Origin: Tabrizicola_A sp044377735
Lineage (GTDB): Bacteria > Pseudomonadota > Alphaproteobacteria > Rhodobacterales > Rhodobacteraceae
Assembly (NCBI GenBank): GCA_044377735.1
Contig: JBILYK010000098.1
Coordinates: forward strand, 1 to 13,161
DNA length: 13,161 bases
Direction: 5' to 3'
The notes beneath the pieces are model-generated. The model had not been told where the DNA came from. It was given only the letters and a program-made list of their open reading frames with translations, and ran no database searches. Below, in pieces: positions 6,441-13,161 of the stretch; positions within the stretch are counted from its first letter, which is position 1; each line of letters begins with the position of its first letter. Made by a program: the position numbers and the translations under genes.

Positions 6441-6484
6441 TGCGGGACGCGTGCGGGACGCGTGCGGGACGCCTGCGGGACGCC
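6441..6484. repeat. Four tandem copies of an 11-bp GC-rich unit upstream of prfC
   Basis: The unit TGCGGGACGCG/C occurs four times in direct succession (6441-6451, 6452-6462, 6463-6473, 6474-6484). The first two copies are identical, the last two are identical, and the pairs differ only at the final base. A fifth degenerate copy (CGCTGGACAGG) may follow. It starts two bases after the Hint-gene stop and ends 40 bases before the prfC ATG, so it is noncoding in both and lies in the prfC leader or promoter. Confidence 0.95.
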
Positions 6485-6524
6485 CGCTGGACAGGGGGGC
6501 GCGCTTTAGGGTAAAGCCCCGCGC

Positions 6525-8120
6525 ATGACCAACACGCCCTCCCTCCCGCCCGAAATTGCCCGCCGCCGGACCTTTGCGATCATCTCGCACCCCGACGCAG
6601 GCAAGACCACGCTGACCGAAAAATTCCTCTTGTTCGGCGGTGCGATCCAGATGGCTGGCCAAGTGCGCGCCAAGGGCGAGGCGCGGCGCACGCGGTCTGA
6701 CTTCATGAAGATCGAGGCAGAGCGCGGCATTTCGGTCTCCGCATCGGCCATGTCGTTTGACTACCGCGAGTTTCGGTTCAATCTGGTCGACACCCCCGGC
6801 CACTCGGATTTTTCTGAGGACACCTACCGCACGCTGACGGCGGTTGACGCCGCGATCATGGTGATCGACGGGGCCAAAGGTGTGGAAAGCCAGACGCAAA
6901 AGCTGTTCGAGGTCTGTCGTTTGCGTGACCTGCCGATCCTGACCTTTTGCAACAAGATGGACCGCGAAAGCCGCGATGTGTTTGAGATCATTGACGAAAT
7001 TCAGGAGAATCTGGCCATTGACGTGACACCGGCAAGCTGGCCCATCGGGGTTGGGCGCGAGTTTGTCGGGGCCTATGACATCTTGCATGACCGGCTGGAG
7101 ATCATGGACCGCGCCGACCGCAACAAGGTGGCAGAATCGATCAAGATCTCGGGCATGAATGACCCGAAACTGGCCGAACATGTGCCAGCGGATCTTTTGG
7201 CGAAGTTCCACGAAGAGATTGAAATGGCGCGCGAACTTCTGCCCGCCTTTGACCGCGCGTCCTTCCTGAACGGGTCGATGACGCCGATCTGGTTCGGGTC
7301 GGCCATCAACTCGTTCGGGGTCAAGGAACTCATGGACGGCATGGGCGAATACGGCCCCCAGCCGCAACCGCAAAAGGCGGCGGAACGCCAGATTTCGGCG
7401 GAAGAAAAGCCGGTCACGGGGTTCGTGTTCAAAGTGCAGGCCAATATGGACGCCAAGCACCGCGACCGCGTGGCCTTTGTGCGGCTGGCCTCGGGGCATT
7501 TTGAACGCGGTATGAAGCTTTTGCATGTGCGGTCGAAAAAGCCGATGGCGATTGCCAACCCAGTGATGTTTCTGGCCGCTGACCGCGAACTGGCCGAGGA
7601 GGCTTGGGCCGGGGACATCATTGGTATCCCGAACCACGGACAGCTGCGCATTGGCGATGCGCTGACCGAAGGTGAAATGCTGCATTTCACCGGCATCCCG
7701 TCGTTTGCGCCCGAACTTTTGTCCGGCGTGCGCGCGATGGACCCGATGAAGGCCAAGCATCTGGAAAAGGCGCTGATGCAGTTCGCCGAAGAAGGGGCCG
7801 CCAAGGTGTTCAAGCCGATGATCGGGTCGGGCTTTATCGTCGGCGTCGTCGGGGCCTTGCAGTTTGAAGTGCTGGCGAGCCGGATCGAGCAGGAATACTC
7901 GCTGCCGGTGCGGTTTGAACCGTCAAACTTTACCTCCGCCCGCTGGGTGGCGGGGCCAAAGGACGAGATGGAGAAATTCATCAACGTCAACAAGGGCCAT
8001 ATCGCAGTCGACAATGACGGCGCAACCGTGTTCCTCACCCGCCTGAAATGGGACATCGACCGGATCGAGCGTGACTATCCGGCGCTGAAGCTGACGGCGA
8101 CCAAGGAGATGATGGTCTAA
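6525..8120 (+). CDS. prfC: Peptide chain release factor 3 (RF3)
   Basis: RF3 is the translational GTPase that recycles RF1/RF2 from the ribosome after peptide release. The 531-residue length matches the family. The GTPase motifs are intact: G1 SHPDAGKTT (21-29), G2 RGIS (67-70), G3 DTPGH (89-93) and G4 NKMD (143-146). The region after about residue 300 contains the EF-Tu-like beta-barrel (VTGFVFKVQANMDAKHRDR, then HVRSKKPMAIANPVMF) and the RF3 C-terminal domain (VVGALQFEVLASRIEQEY). These features separate it from EF-G and from LepA/TypA. The ATG at 6525 has only a weak AGGGT ribosome-binding site about 12 bases upstream. The gene appears monocistronic or weakly linked to the downstream permease, with a hairpin in between. 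Confidence 0.97.
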   Translation: MTNTPSLPPEIARRRTFAIISHPDAGKTTLTEKFLLFGGAIQMAGQVRAKGEARRTRSDFMKIEAERGISVSASAMSFDYREFRFNLVDTPGHSDFSEDTYRTLTAVDAAIMVIDGAKGVESQTQKLFEVCRLRDLPILTFCNKMDRESRDVFEIIDEIQENLAIDVTPASWPIGVGREFVGAYDILHDRLEIMDRADRNKVAESIKISGMNDPKLAEHVPADLLAKFHEEIEMARELLPAFDRASFLNGSMTPIWFGSAINSFGVKELMDGMGEYGPQPQPQKAAERQISAEEKPVTGFVFKVQANMDAKHRDRVAFVRLASGHFERGMKLLHVRSKKPMAIANPVMFLAADRELAEEAWAGDIIGIPNHGQLRIGDALTEGEMLHFTGIPSFAPELLSGVRAMDPMKAKHLEKALMQFAEEGAAKVFKPMIGSGFIVGVVGALQFEVLASRIEQEYSLPVRFEPSNFTSARWVAGPKDEMEKFINVNKGHIAVDNDGATVFLTRLKWDIDRIERDYPALKLTATKEMMV

Positions 8121-8126
8121 GGCTCT

Positions 8127-8166
8127 CCTCGGGCGCCTTCGGCTTCTCGTCGAGGCGCCCACGAGG
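8127..8166 (+). terminator. GC-rich hairpin between prfC and the EamA permease gene
   Basis: GGGCGCCT (8131-8138) pairs perfectly with AGGCGCCC (8153-8160) around a 14-base loop. CCTC (8127-8130) can extend the stem with GAGG (8163-8166) across a two-base bulge. It begins six bases after the prfC stop. No run of T follows, so an intrinsic terminator is not assured; it may act as a 3'-end stabiliser or a partial terminator. Confidence 0.4.
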
Positions 8167-8190
8167 CGTGACAAAGTCATCGACGCGTGC

Positions 8191-9084
8191 ATGTCCTTTC
8201 CTCTTCACGAACTTGCAGCCCTTGGTACCGCAACCTGCTGGGCCACCACGGGGTTGATGGCAGCCGATGCCGTGCGGGCCTTGGGGCCGTTCTGGTTTAA
8301 CCTGCTGCGACAAGCTTTCGTGACGTTGCTTTTGGCACTGATCCTGACGGCAACAGGTGGCTGGCACGGCATGGACGCACCGACGGCTGCAATTTTGGCG
8401 TTGTCAGGGATTATCGGCATCCTTCTGGGCGACACCTTCAATTTTGCTGCCGTTGCCCGGCTTGGCCCCCGCCGGGCGGGTGCGATCTTTGCGCTGAATG
8501 CGCCCATGGCGGCCATCATGGGTTGGACATTTCTGAATGAGACATTGTCGTTGCAGGCGGGCTTTGGCATTGCGGTGACGGTCGGCGGGGTGGCCATGGC
8601 GATCCTCGGCCGCCCACGCCCCGATGCCCACCGGTTTGAACGGTTGCAGGGCGGACTTTTGGTTGGGGTGCTGTTTGGTTTGGCGGCGGCGGCGGGTCAG
8701 GCGGCTGGCAGCCTGATTGCCCGCCCTGTGATGGCGGCGGGGCTGGATCCATGGTTGGCCTCTTTGTTGCGTGTTGGGGCTTCGGGGTTCGCGATGGGGC
8801 TGATCGCCGCCCTGCCCTTCTCCCCTGCGCGCCCGACCCCAATCTCGCGCCTGACCCTTGGGTTGACAGCCGCGACTGCGATCATTGGCCTTTTGCTGGG
8901 CATGACCCTCTTCCTTTATGCCCTAAAAGGTGGCGAGACCGGCATCATCGCCACCCTGTCAGCCACCTCTCCTGTCATCATCCTGCCGCTTATGTGGCTC
9001 CGCACGGGGCAGCGGCCCAGCGTGCTCAGCGCGCTCGGTGCCGTTCTGGCCATTGCCGGGTTGTCGCTGATCTTCACACGTTAA
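8191..9084 (+). CDS. EamA/DMT-superfamily membrane permease
   Basis: The 297-residue product is strongly hydrophobic and built as two related halves, the EamA repeat: about 5-130 and about 150-293. Together they give roughly ten membrane spans. Typical DMT features are the first-helix LGTATCWATTGLMAADAV, the conserved end of the first half (AAIMGWTFLNETLSLQAGFGIAVTVGGVAMAI), and its counterpart in the second half (SVLSALGAVLAIAGLSLIF). EamA transporters generally export amino acids or other metabolites across the inner membrane; the substrate cannot be read from the sequence. The second-half position usually occupied by NE/PE is LMWLRTGQRPS, so the halves have diverged. There is no clear ribosome-binding site before the ATG at 8191. 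It stands alone, 70 bases after prfC. Confidence 0.9.
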   Translation: MSFPLHELAALGTATCWATTGLMAADAVRALGPFWFNLLRQAFVTLLLALILTATGGWHGMDAPTAAILALSGIIGILLGDTFNFAAVARLGPRRAGAIFALNAPMAAIMGWTFLNETLSLQAGFGIAVTVGGVAMAILGRPRPDAHRFERLQGGLLVGVLFGLAAAAGQAAGSLIARPVMAAGLDPWLASLLRVGASGFAMGLIAALPFSPARPTPISRLTLGLTAATAIIGLLLGMTLFLYALKGGETGIIATLSATSPVIILPLMWLRTGQRPSVLSALGAVLAIAGLSLIFTR

Positions 9085-9272
9085 AAATATTCTTCTGGCA
9101 GCTTGATCGGTGGCGGGTGTCGGAATGACAACCCTGCCCTCAGGGATAAGCCAATCCGCCACCCAGATAGAGCAGATCACCACAACTCGCATCAAAATGC
9201 CCGGTTTTCCGTCATTTCACCCGCCTTGAACCTGATTGGCATCGAGGTCTTAGTGACACAAATCCCAGTTTT

Positions 9273-9276
9273 GAGG
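9273..9276 (+). promoter_or_regulatory. Ribosome-binding site that fixes the ALDH7 start
   Basis: GAGG stands six bases before the ATG at 9283. No comparable site precedes the in-frame ATG at 9103, which supports the shorter protein. Confidence 0.65.
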
Positions 9277-9282
9277 CCTTGC

Positions 9283-10791
9283 ATGACCCTGACCAAAGAT
9301 GTTGCCCCGCTCTTGGCCCGCCTTGGCGTGAGCCTGACCCAGGGAACTATGCCCACCCATTCGCCGATCACCGGCGAGGTACTTGCCCAGATCGCCGAGG
9401 ACGGCCCGGCCATTGCCACTGACCGCATTAACAGCGCCCATGCCGCCTTTCACCACTGGAGGATCGTTCCCGCCCCGAAACGGGGCGAGTTGGTGCGGCT
9501 TTGGGCCGAGGAGCTGCGCGCCCACAAGGCGGACCTTGGCCGCCTTGTGTCGATCGAGGTTGGCAAGGTTCTGTCTGAGGGCCTTGGCGAAGTGCAGGAA
9601 ATGATTGATATTTGTGACTTTTCACTGGGCCTGTCTCGGCAGTTGTACGGATATACAATTGCATCCGAGCGCCCCGATCATCGCATGATGGAAACCTGGC
9701 ACCCCTTGGGCGTGGTGGGGGTAATCTCTGCCTTCAACTTCCCGGTCGCAGTCTGGGCGTGGAACACGGCGCTTGCCCTGGTGTGCGGCAATGCGGTGGT
9801 GTGGAAGCCTTCAGAGAAGTCGAGCCTGTCAGCCCTTGCCGCCCATGCCATGCTGGAGCGTGCGATCATCCGGTACAATGCCGAGGGTGGCGCGGCACCA
9901 GACGGTCTGACCGCCCTTGTGATTGGCGGTCGCAGCCTTGGCGAAGTTTTGGTGGACAGCCCCAAGGTTGCGCTGGTCTCGGCCACAGGCTCCACCCGGA
10001 TGGGCCGCGAGGTTGGCCCGCGGGTGGCCGCCCGCTTTGGCCGCAGCTTGCTGGAACTCGGCGGCAACAATGCCGCCATTGTCTCGCCCACCGCGAACCT
10101 TGACCTGACCCTGCGCGGCGTGGCTTTTTCGGCCATGGGCACCGCCGGCCAGCGCTGCACCACCCTGCGCCGCCTTTTCCTGCATGACAGCCTCTATGAC
10201 GTCTTTTTACCGCGCCTGAAGGCGGCCTATGCCTCTGTCAAGGTGGGCAATCCTTTGGAACAGGGCGTGCTGGTTGGCCCGCTGATCGACCAAGCCGCGC
10301 TTGACGCGATGCAACGCGCGCTGGCCGAGGCCCGTACCGCAGGTGGCAATGTGCATGGCGGGGATGTGATCCAAACCGCAGGCGGCGCTTATGTGCGCCC
10401 CGCGCTAGTCGAGATGCCCGACCAGATTGGCCCGGTCGCGCATGAAACCTTTGCACCGATCCTTTATGTCATGAAATACAGTGACTTTGACGCCGTACTT
10501 CAGAAACATAATGAAGTTCCCCAGGGCCTGTCCTCATCAATCTTCACCAATGACATGCGCGAGGCTGAGATCTTCCTGTCCGCCCGCGGCAGCGATTGCG
10601 GCATTGCCAATGTGAACATCGGCCCTTCAGGTGCCGAGATCGGAGGCGCCTTTGGGGGCGAAAAGGAAACCGGTGGCGGGCGGGAAAGCGGGTCAGACGC
10701 GTGGAAAGCCTATATGCGTCGGGCCACCAACACGCTGAACTACGGCCGCAGCCTGCCCTTGGCGCAGGGCGTGACCTTTGATATCGGTTAG
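9283..10791 (+). CDS. amaB: ALDH7-type aldehyde dehydrogenase (L-aminoadipate-semialdehyde dehydrogenase-like)
   Basis: The 502-residue product is an NAD(P)+-dependent aldehyde dehydrogenase close to antiquitin/ALDH7, which oxidises alpha-aminoadipate semialdehyde (piperideine-6-carboxylate) in lysine catabolism. Catalytic residues are in place: N152 (AFNFPVAVW), K175 (WKPSEKS), E258 (LELGGNN) and C292 (TAGQRCTT). The C-terminal signature of ALDH7 is clear: DCGIANVNIGPSGAEIGGAF, then the GGEKETGGGRESGSDAWKAY stretch and NTLNYGRSLPLAQGV. I start at the ATG 9283 because GAGG lies six bases upstream and the length then matches the family; an in-frame upstream ATG at 9103 would add 60 unrelated residues. 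Lysine-pathway partner genes are not visible nearby, so the substrate is inferred from the family alone. The symbol follows Pseudomonas usage. Confidence 0.9.
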   Translation: MTLTKDVAPLLARLGVSLTQGTMPTHSPITGEVLAQIAEDGPAIATDRINSAHAAFHHWRIVPAPKRGELVRLWAEELRAHKADLGRLVSIEVGKVLSEGLGEVQEMIDICDFSLGLSRQLYGYTIASERPDHRMMETWHPLGVVGVISAFNFPVAVWAWNTALALVCGNAVVWKPSEKSSLSALAAHAMLERAIIRYNAEGGAAPDGLTALVIGGRSLGEVLVDSPKVALVSATGSTRMGREVGPRVAARFGRSLLELGGNNAAIVSPTANLDLTLRGVAFSAMGTAGQRCTTLRRLFLHDSLYDVFLPRLKAAYASVKVGNPLEQGVLVGPLIDQAALDAMQRALAEARTAGGNVHGGDVIQTAGGAYVRPALVEMPDQIGPVAHETFAPILYVMKYSDFDAVLQKHNEVPQGLSSSIFTNDMREAEIFLSARGSDCGIANVNIGPSGAEIGGAFGGEKETGGGRESGSDAWKAYMRRATNTLNYGRSLPLAQGVTFDIG

Positions 10792-10839
10792 CGCCTGCGC
10801 CAACCCGCGCCCTTTCCTGCGCTTGCTCCGTCGGCTTGC

Positions 10840-10868
10840 TTGACCGCGAGACGGTTTTCCAGTATCCG
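10840..10868 (+). promoter_or_regulatory. Candidate promoter of the RNA helicase gene
   Basis: TTGACC (10840-10845) matches the sigma-70 -35 consensus at five of six positions. After 17 bases TATCCG (10863-10868) gives a partial -10. Transcription from here would produce a leader of roughly 90 bases containing three short hairpins. The -10 is poor, so this is tentative. Confidence 0.35.
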
Positions 10869-10876
10869 CCACTTAC

Positions 10877-10948
10877 GGGGCATAGCCCCACGACGCCGGG
10901 ACGCCCGGAAAGATGCGTCCCCTACTTTCCCATGCGGGCCGATCCCGC
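10877..10948 (+). other. Three short hairpins in the leader of the RNA helicase gene
   Basis: Three consecutive 5-bp stems are visible: GGGGC/GCCCC (10877-10889, 3-base loop), CCGGG/CCCGG (10896-10908, 3-base loop) and GCGGG/CCCGC (10934-10948, 5-base loop). The last ends seven bases before the AGGA ribosome-binding site (10955-10958). Short stems are common in GC-rich DNA, so a structured regulatory leader is possible but unproven. Confidence 0.35.
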
Positions 10949-10963
10949 AGTTTCAGGACGCTA

Positions 10964-12724
10964 ATGACCAAATTCTCTGACCTTGCGCTGGATCCGCGCG
11001 TGCTGCAGGCTGTTGCCGAAGCCGGATATGAAACCCCCACCCCAATTCAGGCTCAGGCCATTCCTCACGCCCTTCAGGGCAGGGATGTGCTGGGAATAGC
11101 CCAGACCGGCACCGGCAAAACCGCAAGCTTTACCCTGCCGATGATCACCCTTCTGGGTCAGGGCCGCGCCCGCGCCCGGATGCCGCGTAGCCTAGTGCTG
11201 GCGCCAACGCGTGAACTTGCGGCCCAAGTGGCGGAAAATTTTGACATCTACGCCAAGTATACAAAGCTGACCAAGGCTTTGCTGATTGGCGGTGTGTCCT
11301 TTGGCGAGCAGGACAAGCTGATCGACCGGGGCGTAGACGTTTTGATCGCCACGCCGGGCCGTCTTCTGGACCATTTCGAACGCGGCAAGCTGCTTTTGAC
11401 AGGCGTACAGATCATGGTGGTCGACGAGGCCGACCGGATGCTGGATATGGGCTTTATCCCCGATATCGAACGCATCTTCTCGCTGACGCCCTTCACCCGG
11501 CAGACCTTCTTCTACTCGGCCACCATGGCGCCCGAGATTGAGCGGATCACCAACACCTTCCTTTCGGCGGCGGTCAAGATCGAGGTGGCGCGCCAAGCAA
11601 CCACCTCGACCACCATCGACCAAAAGCTGATCCAGTTCACGCCCAGCCGCAAAGACCGCAGCTTTGCCGAAAAGCGCGCCGTTCTGCGGGCGCTGATCAA
11701 GGCCGAGGGTGAAACTTGCACCAACGCGATCATCTTCTGCAATCGAAAGATGGATGTGGATGTGCTGTCCAAGTCGTTGAAGTCGCACGGCTTTGATGCG
11801 GCCCCGATCCATGGTGATCTCGATCAAAGCATGCGGACCCGCACTCTGGAACAGTTCCGCGACGGCAAGTTGCAGTTGCTGATCGCGTCGGACGTGGCCG
11901 CGCGCGGGCTCGATGTTCCGGCGGTCAGCCATGTCTTCAACTTTGACATGCCCTCGCACCCGGAAGATTACGTTCACCGCATTGGCCGCACGGGCCGCGC
12001 CGGACGTCTTGGCAAAGCCTATTCCATCTGCGTGCCCTCGGATGCCAAGTATCTGGCCGCCATCGAGTCGCTTGTGAAACAGGAGATCCCGCGCGGCGAG
12101 GTGCCGGAAGGCGCGCTCGAGGGGTTGTCAGACCGGCCCGACCGCCCACGCGATGAAACGCGCGGACCGCGCAGCCGCGACCGCAACGCCGACAAGCGCG
12201 ATCGCCCGGTGAAGCCGCATACCGAGATGGCATCGTTGGAGCCGGTTGCCGCCCAACCGGTGATCGAGGTCAGCATCGTGGCCGAGCCTGACCAAGCCAG
12301 CCCTGCGCGCCCCGAGCGCAGCCGCGAGCGCGGCGAGGATCGCCGCCGTGACGACCGGCGCCGCGAAGACCGGGCTCGGGATGACCGGCCCCGTGAAGAC
12401 CGGCCCCGTGAAGACCGGCCCCGTGAAGATCGGCCCCGTGAAGATCGGCCCCGTGAAGATCGGCCCCGTGATGACCAGCCGCGTGATGACCAGCCGCGTG
12501 ATGACCGCGCCCGCGATGAGCGCCCGCGCGACGACCGCCGCGATCCACGGCGTGAGGATAGGCGCGACCGTGGTCCGCGTGAGGATTATCAGCGCGTCAT
12601 CGGCATGGGCGACCACGTCCCCGATTTCATTCTGCGCAGCTTTGCCCTGAAACCGCAGTCTGTAGAGGATATGGCGGCAGAGGCGCAGGCAGACGAGGCC
12701 CGTGAAACAACAGCCGAGGCCTGA
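10964..12724 (+). CDS. DEAD-box ATP-dependent RNA helicase, RhlE-like, with repeat-rich tail
   Basis: The 586-residue product is a superfamily 2 RNA helicase that remodels RNA duplexes, usually in ribosome assembly or RNA decay. Motifs in order: Q motif (F4, TPTPIQAQAI 24-33), I AQTGTGKT (46-53), Ia PTRELA, Ib TPGR (130-133), II DEAD (154-157), III SAT (185-187), IV IIFCN, V ASDVAARGLD (308-317) and VI HRIGRTGRAG (338-347). The core ends near 375. The remaining ~210 residues are disordered, charged R/D/E/P sequence with five-residue repeats at about 474-518. A terminal GMGDHVPDFILRSF recurs at the end of alphaproteobacterial RhlE-type helicases. The ATG at 10964 has AGGA five bases upstream; an in-frame ATG at 10913 would add 17 unrelated residues before the Q motif. 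A strong hairpin follows the gene. Confidence 0.94.
   Translation: MTKFSDLALDPRVLQAVAEAGYETPTPIQAQAIPHALQGRDVLGIAQTGTGKTASFTLPMITLLGQGRARARMPRSLVLAPTRELAAQVAENFDIYAKYTKLTKALLIGGVSFGEQDKLIDRGVDVLIATPGRLLDHFERGKLLLTGVQIMVVDEADRMLDMGFIPDIERIFSLTPFTRQTFFYSATMAPEIERITNTFLSAAVKIEVARQATTSTTIDQKLIQFTPSRKDRSFAEKRAVLRALIKAEGETCTNAIIFCNRKMDVDVLSKSLKSHGFDAAPIHGDLDQSMRTRTLEQFRDGKLQLLIASDVAARGLDVPAVSHVFNFDMPSHPEDYVHRIGRTGRAGRLGKAYSICVPSDAKYLAAIESLVKQEIPRGEVPEGALEGLSDRPDRPRDETRGPRSRDRNADKRDRPVKPHTEMASLEPVAAQPVIEVSIVAEPDQASPARPERSRERGEDRRRDDRRREDRARDDRPREDRPREDRPREDRPREDRPREDRPRDDQPRDDQPRDDRARDERPRDDRRDPRREDRRDRGPREDYQRVIGMGDHVPDFILRSFALKPQSVEDMAAEAQADEARETTAEA
12383..12517 (+). repeat. Nine tandem 15-bp units encoding an acidic/basic pentapeptide in the helicase tail
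   Basis: Units start at 12383 and repeat every 15 bases. Copies 1-3 are identical (GACCGGCCCCGTGAA); copies 4-5 differ by one base (GAT). Copy 6 ends GAT instead of GAA, copies 7-8 are GACCAGCCGCGTGAT, and copy 9 is more degenerate. They encode DRPRE, then DRPRD and DQPRD variants. The gradient from exact to degenerate copies suggests recent expansion by slippage or unequal recombination. All units keep the reading frame. Confidence 0.97.
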
Positions 12725-12764
12725 TCTGACTTAAGGTCAGGCCGCCAAAACTGATATAACCAAA

Positions 12765-12799
12765 GCAAAAGGCCCCGCGCAGATCGCGGGGCCTTTTGC
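12765..12799. terminator. Strong bidirectional intrinsic terminator between helicase gene and rnj
   Basis: A perfect 15-bp stem, GCAAAAGGCCCCGCG (12765-12779) with CGCGGGGCCTTTTGC (12785-12799), closes a five-base loop CAGAT. The stem carries A-run and T-run flanks on both strands, so it can terminate both converging transcripts: the helicase gene ending at 12724 and RNase J ending at 12819. Confidence 0.9.
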
Positions 12800-12818
12800 G
12801 TTTCAGTTGATTGCCGCG

Positions 12819-13161
12819 TTATTCTGCGGTCAGTCGGCTGATGACCACCCGGACCTCGGGCTTTTTGCCAATCTCTTCCATCGTCACCTGCCGCACAATG
12901 CGCTTGAGCGCCTCGTCCAGCTTATCATCGTCAGACAAGATCTTGCCGGATGCGCGCTCCAGAAACTCGGTCAACTCGGTTTCCATGGTTTCATTCAGCA
13001 CCCGCTCGCCCAAGCCGGTGGCGGGCAAGCCCATCAGCTCCACCCATGCCTCACCCAAGGGTTGGTTCTGTTCGTCCAGAATGATCGTCACCATGACCAG
13101 CCCATTCAGCGACAAACGGATGCGGTCACGCACCACCCCGTCCTGCGCGCCGATCTGTGCC
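12819..13161 (-). CDS. rnj: Ribonuclease J, C-terminal part (start lies beyond the window)
   Basis: The minus strand is open from the right edge to a stop at 12819 and encodes 114 residues, beginning AQIGAQDGVVRDRIRLSLNG. This resembles the C-terminal domain of alphaproteobacterial RNase J: VMVTIILDEQNQPLGEAWVE, MGLPATG, a helical EFLERASGKILSDDDKLDEAL stretch and the ending EEIGKKPEVRVVISRL. RNase J is a metallo-beta-lactamase-fold 5' exo/endoribonuclease in mRNA decay and rRNA maturation. The catalytic domain lies outside this window, so activity cannot be judged here. The C-terminal domain mediates oligomerisation in characterised homologues. It converges on the helicase gene across the shared terminator. 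An RNase J and an RNA helicase side by side are functionally compatible, but they are transcribed toward each other. Confidence 0.82.
   Translation of the reverse strand, partial: AQIGAQDGVVRDRIRLSLNGLVMVTIILDEQNQPLGEAWVELMGLPATGLGERVLNETMETELTEFLERASGKILSDDDKLDEALKRIVRQVTMEEIGKKPEVRVVISRLTAE

Noticed and set aside
6441..6484. CRISPR-like array from the tandem repeats here and in the helicase gene.
   Set aside because: Units are 11 or 15 bp and directly adjacent with no spacers, and no cas genes are present.
6435..7760. A 441-codon minus-strand ORF opposite prfC.
   Set aside because: Its His/Arg/Gly-rich composition is typical of an antisense shadow, and prfC on the other strand is unambiguous.
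9103..9282. A 60-residue N-terminal extension of the ALDH7 protein.
   Set aside because: There is no family similarity and no ribosome-binding site; the ATG at 9283 has GAGG six bases upstream and gives the normal length. I see nothing else convincing in the 198-base gap 9085-9282.
10913..10963. A 17-residue N-terminal extension of the helicase.
   Set aside because: The Q-motif Phe usually lies within a few residues of the start, and AGGA is positioned for the ATG at 10964.

Overview
The window looks like chromosomal DNA from an alphaproteobacterium of the Rhodobacterales (Rhodobacteraceae/Roseobacter group). The basis is GC-rich codon use, the tatA-tatB-tatC-DUF815 order, an RNase J, an ALDH7-type dehydrogenase, and a Rhodobacteraceae-style Hint-domain protein. 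This assignment comes from recognising protein families, not from a database search. Gene density is high, no stretch above 300 bases lacks a gene, and I see no tRNA, rRNA, insertion sequence, CRISPR array or phage gene.

Layout. (1) Positions 1-2507, minus strand: a tight twin-arginine translocation operon, tatA > tatB > tatC, followed by a DUF815 AAA-type ATPase that runs off the left edge. tatB/tatC and tatC/DUF815 each share a 4-base ATGA overlap, which suggests translational coupling. (2) Positions 2508-2659: a divergent intergenic region with a perfect 22-bp palindrome, then a WYL-domain (YafY-like) regulator on the plus strand. (3) Positions 3353-5284, minus strand: a short-chain dehydrogenase/reductase lacking the usual catalytic Tyr and Lys, then a solitary FbpC-like ABC ATPase. 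The 3' end of the ATPase overlaps the 3' end of the WYL regulator by 108 bases, tail to tail. (4) Positions 5431-12724, plus strand: a Hint-domain protein, an 11-bp tandem repeat, prfC (release factor 3), an EamA/DMT permease, an ALDH7 (alpha-aminoadipic semialdehyde dehydrogenase type) gene, and an RhlE-like DEAD-box RNA helicase with a repeat-rich R/D/E/P tail. (5) A strong hairpin at 12765-12799 separates the helicase from the convergent 3' end of an RNase J gene that runs off the right edge.

How the genes work together. The tat genes form one export machine for folded proteins. The rest is mainly housekeeping: translation termination (prfC), RNA metabolism (helicase, RNase J), small-molecule export and aldehyde oxidation. 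The genes of the right half look independently transcribed. I found no convincing new multi-gene system. The points most worth a second look are the non-canonical SDR, the Hint protein with Ser at the nucleophile position, the tail-to-tail gene overlap, the self-dyad operator, and three separate short tandem repeats (15 bp in tatB, 11 bp before prfC, 15 bp in the helicase gene).
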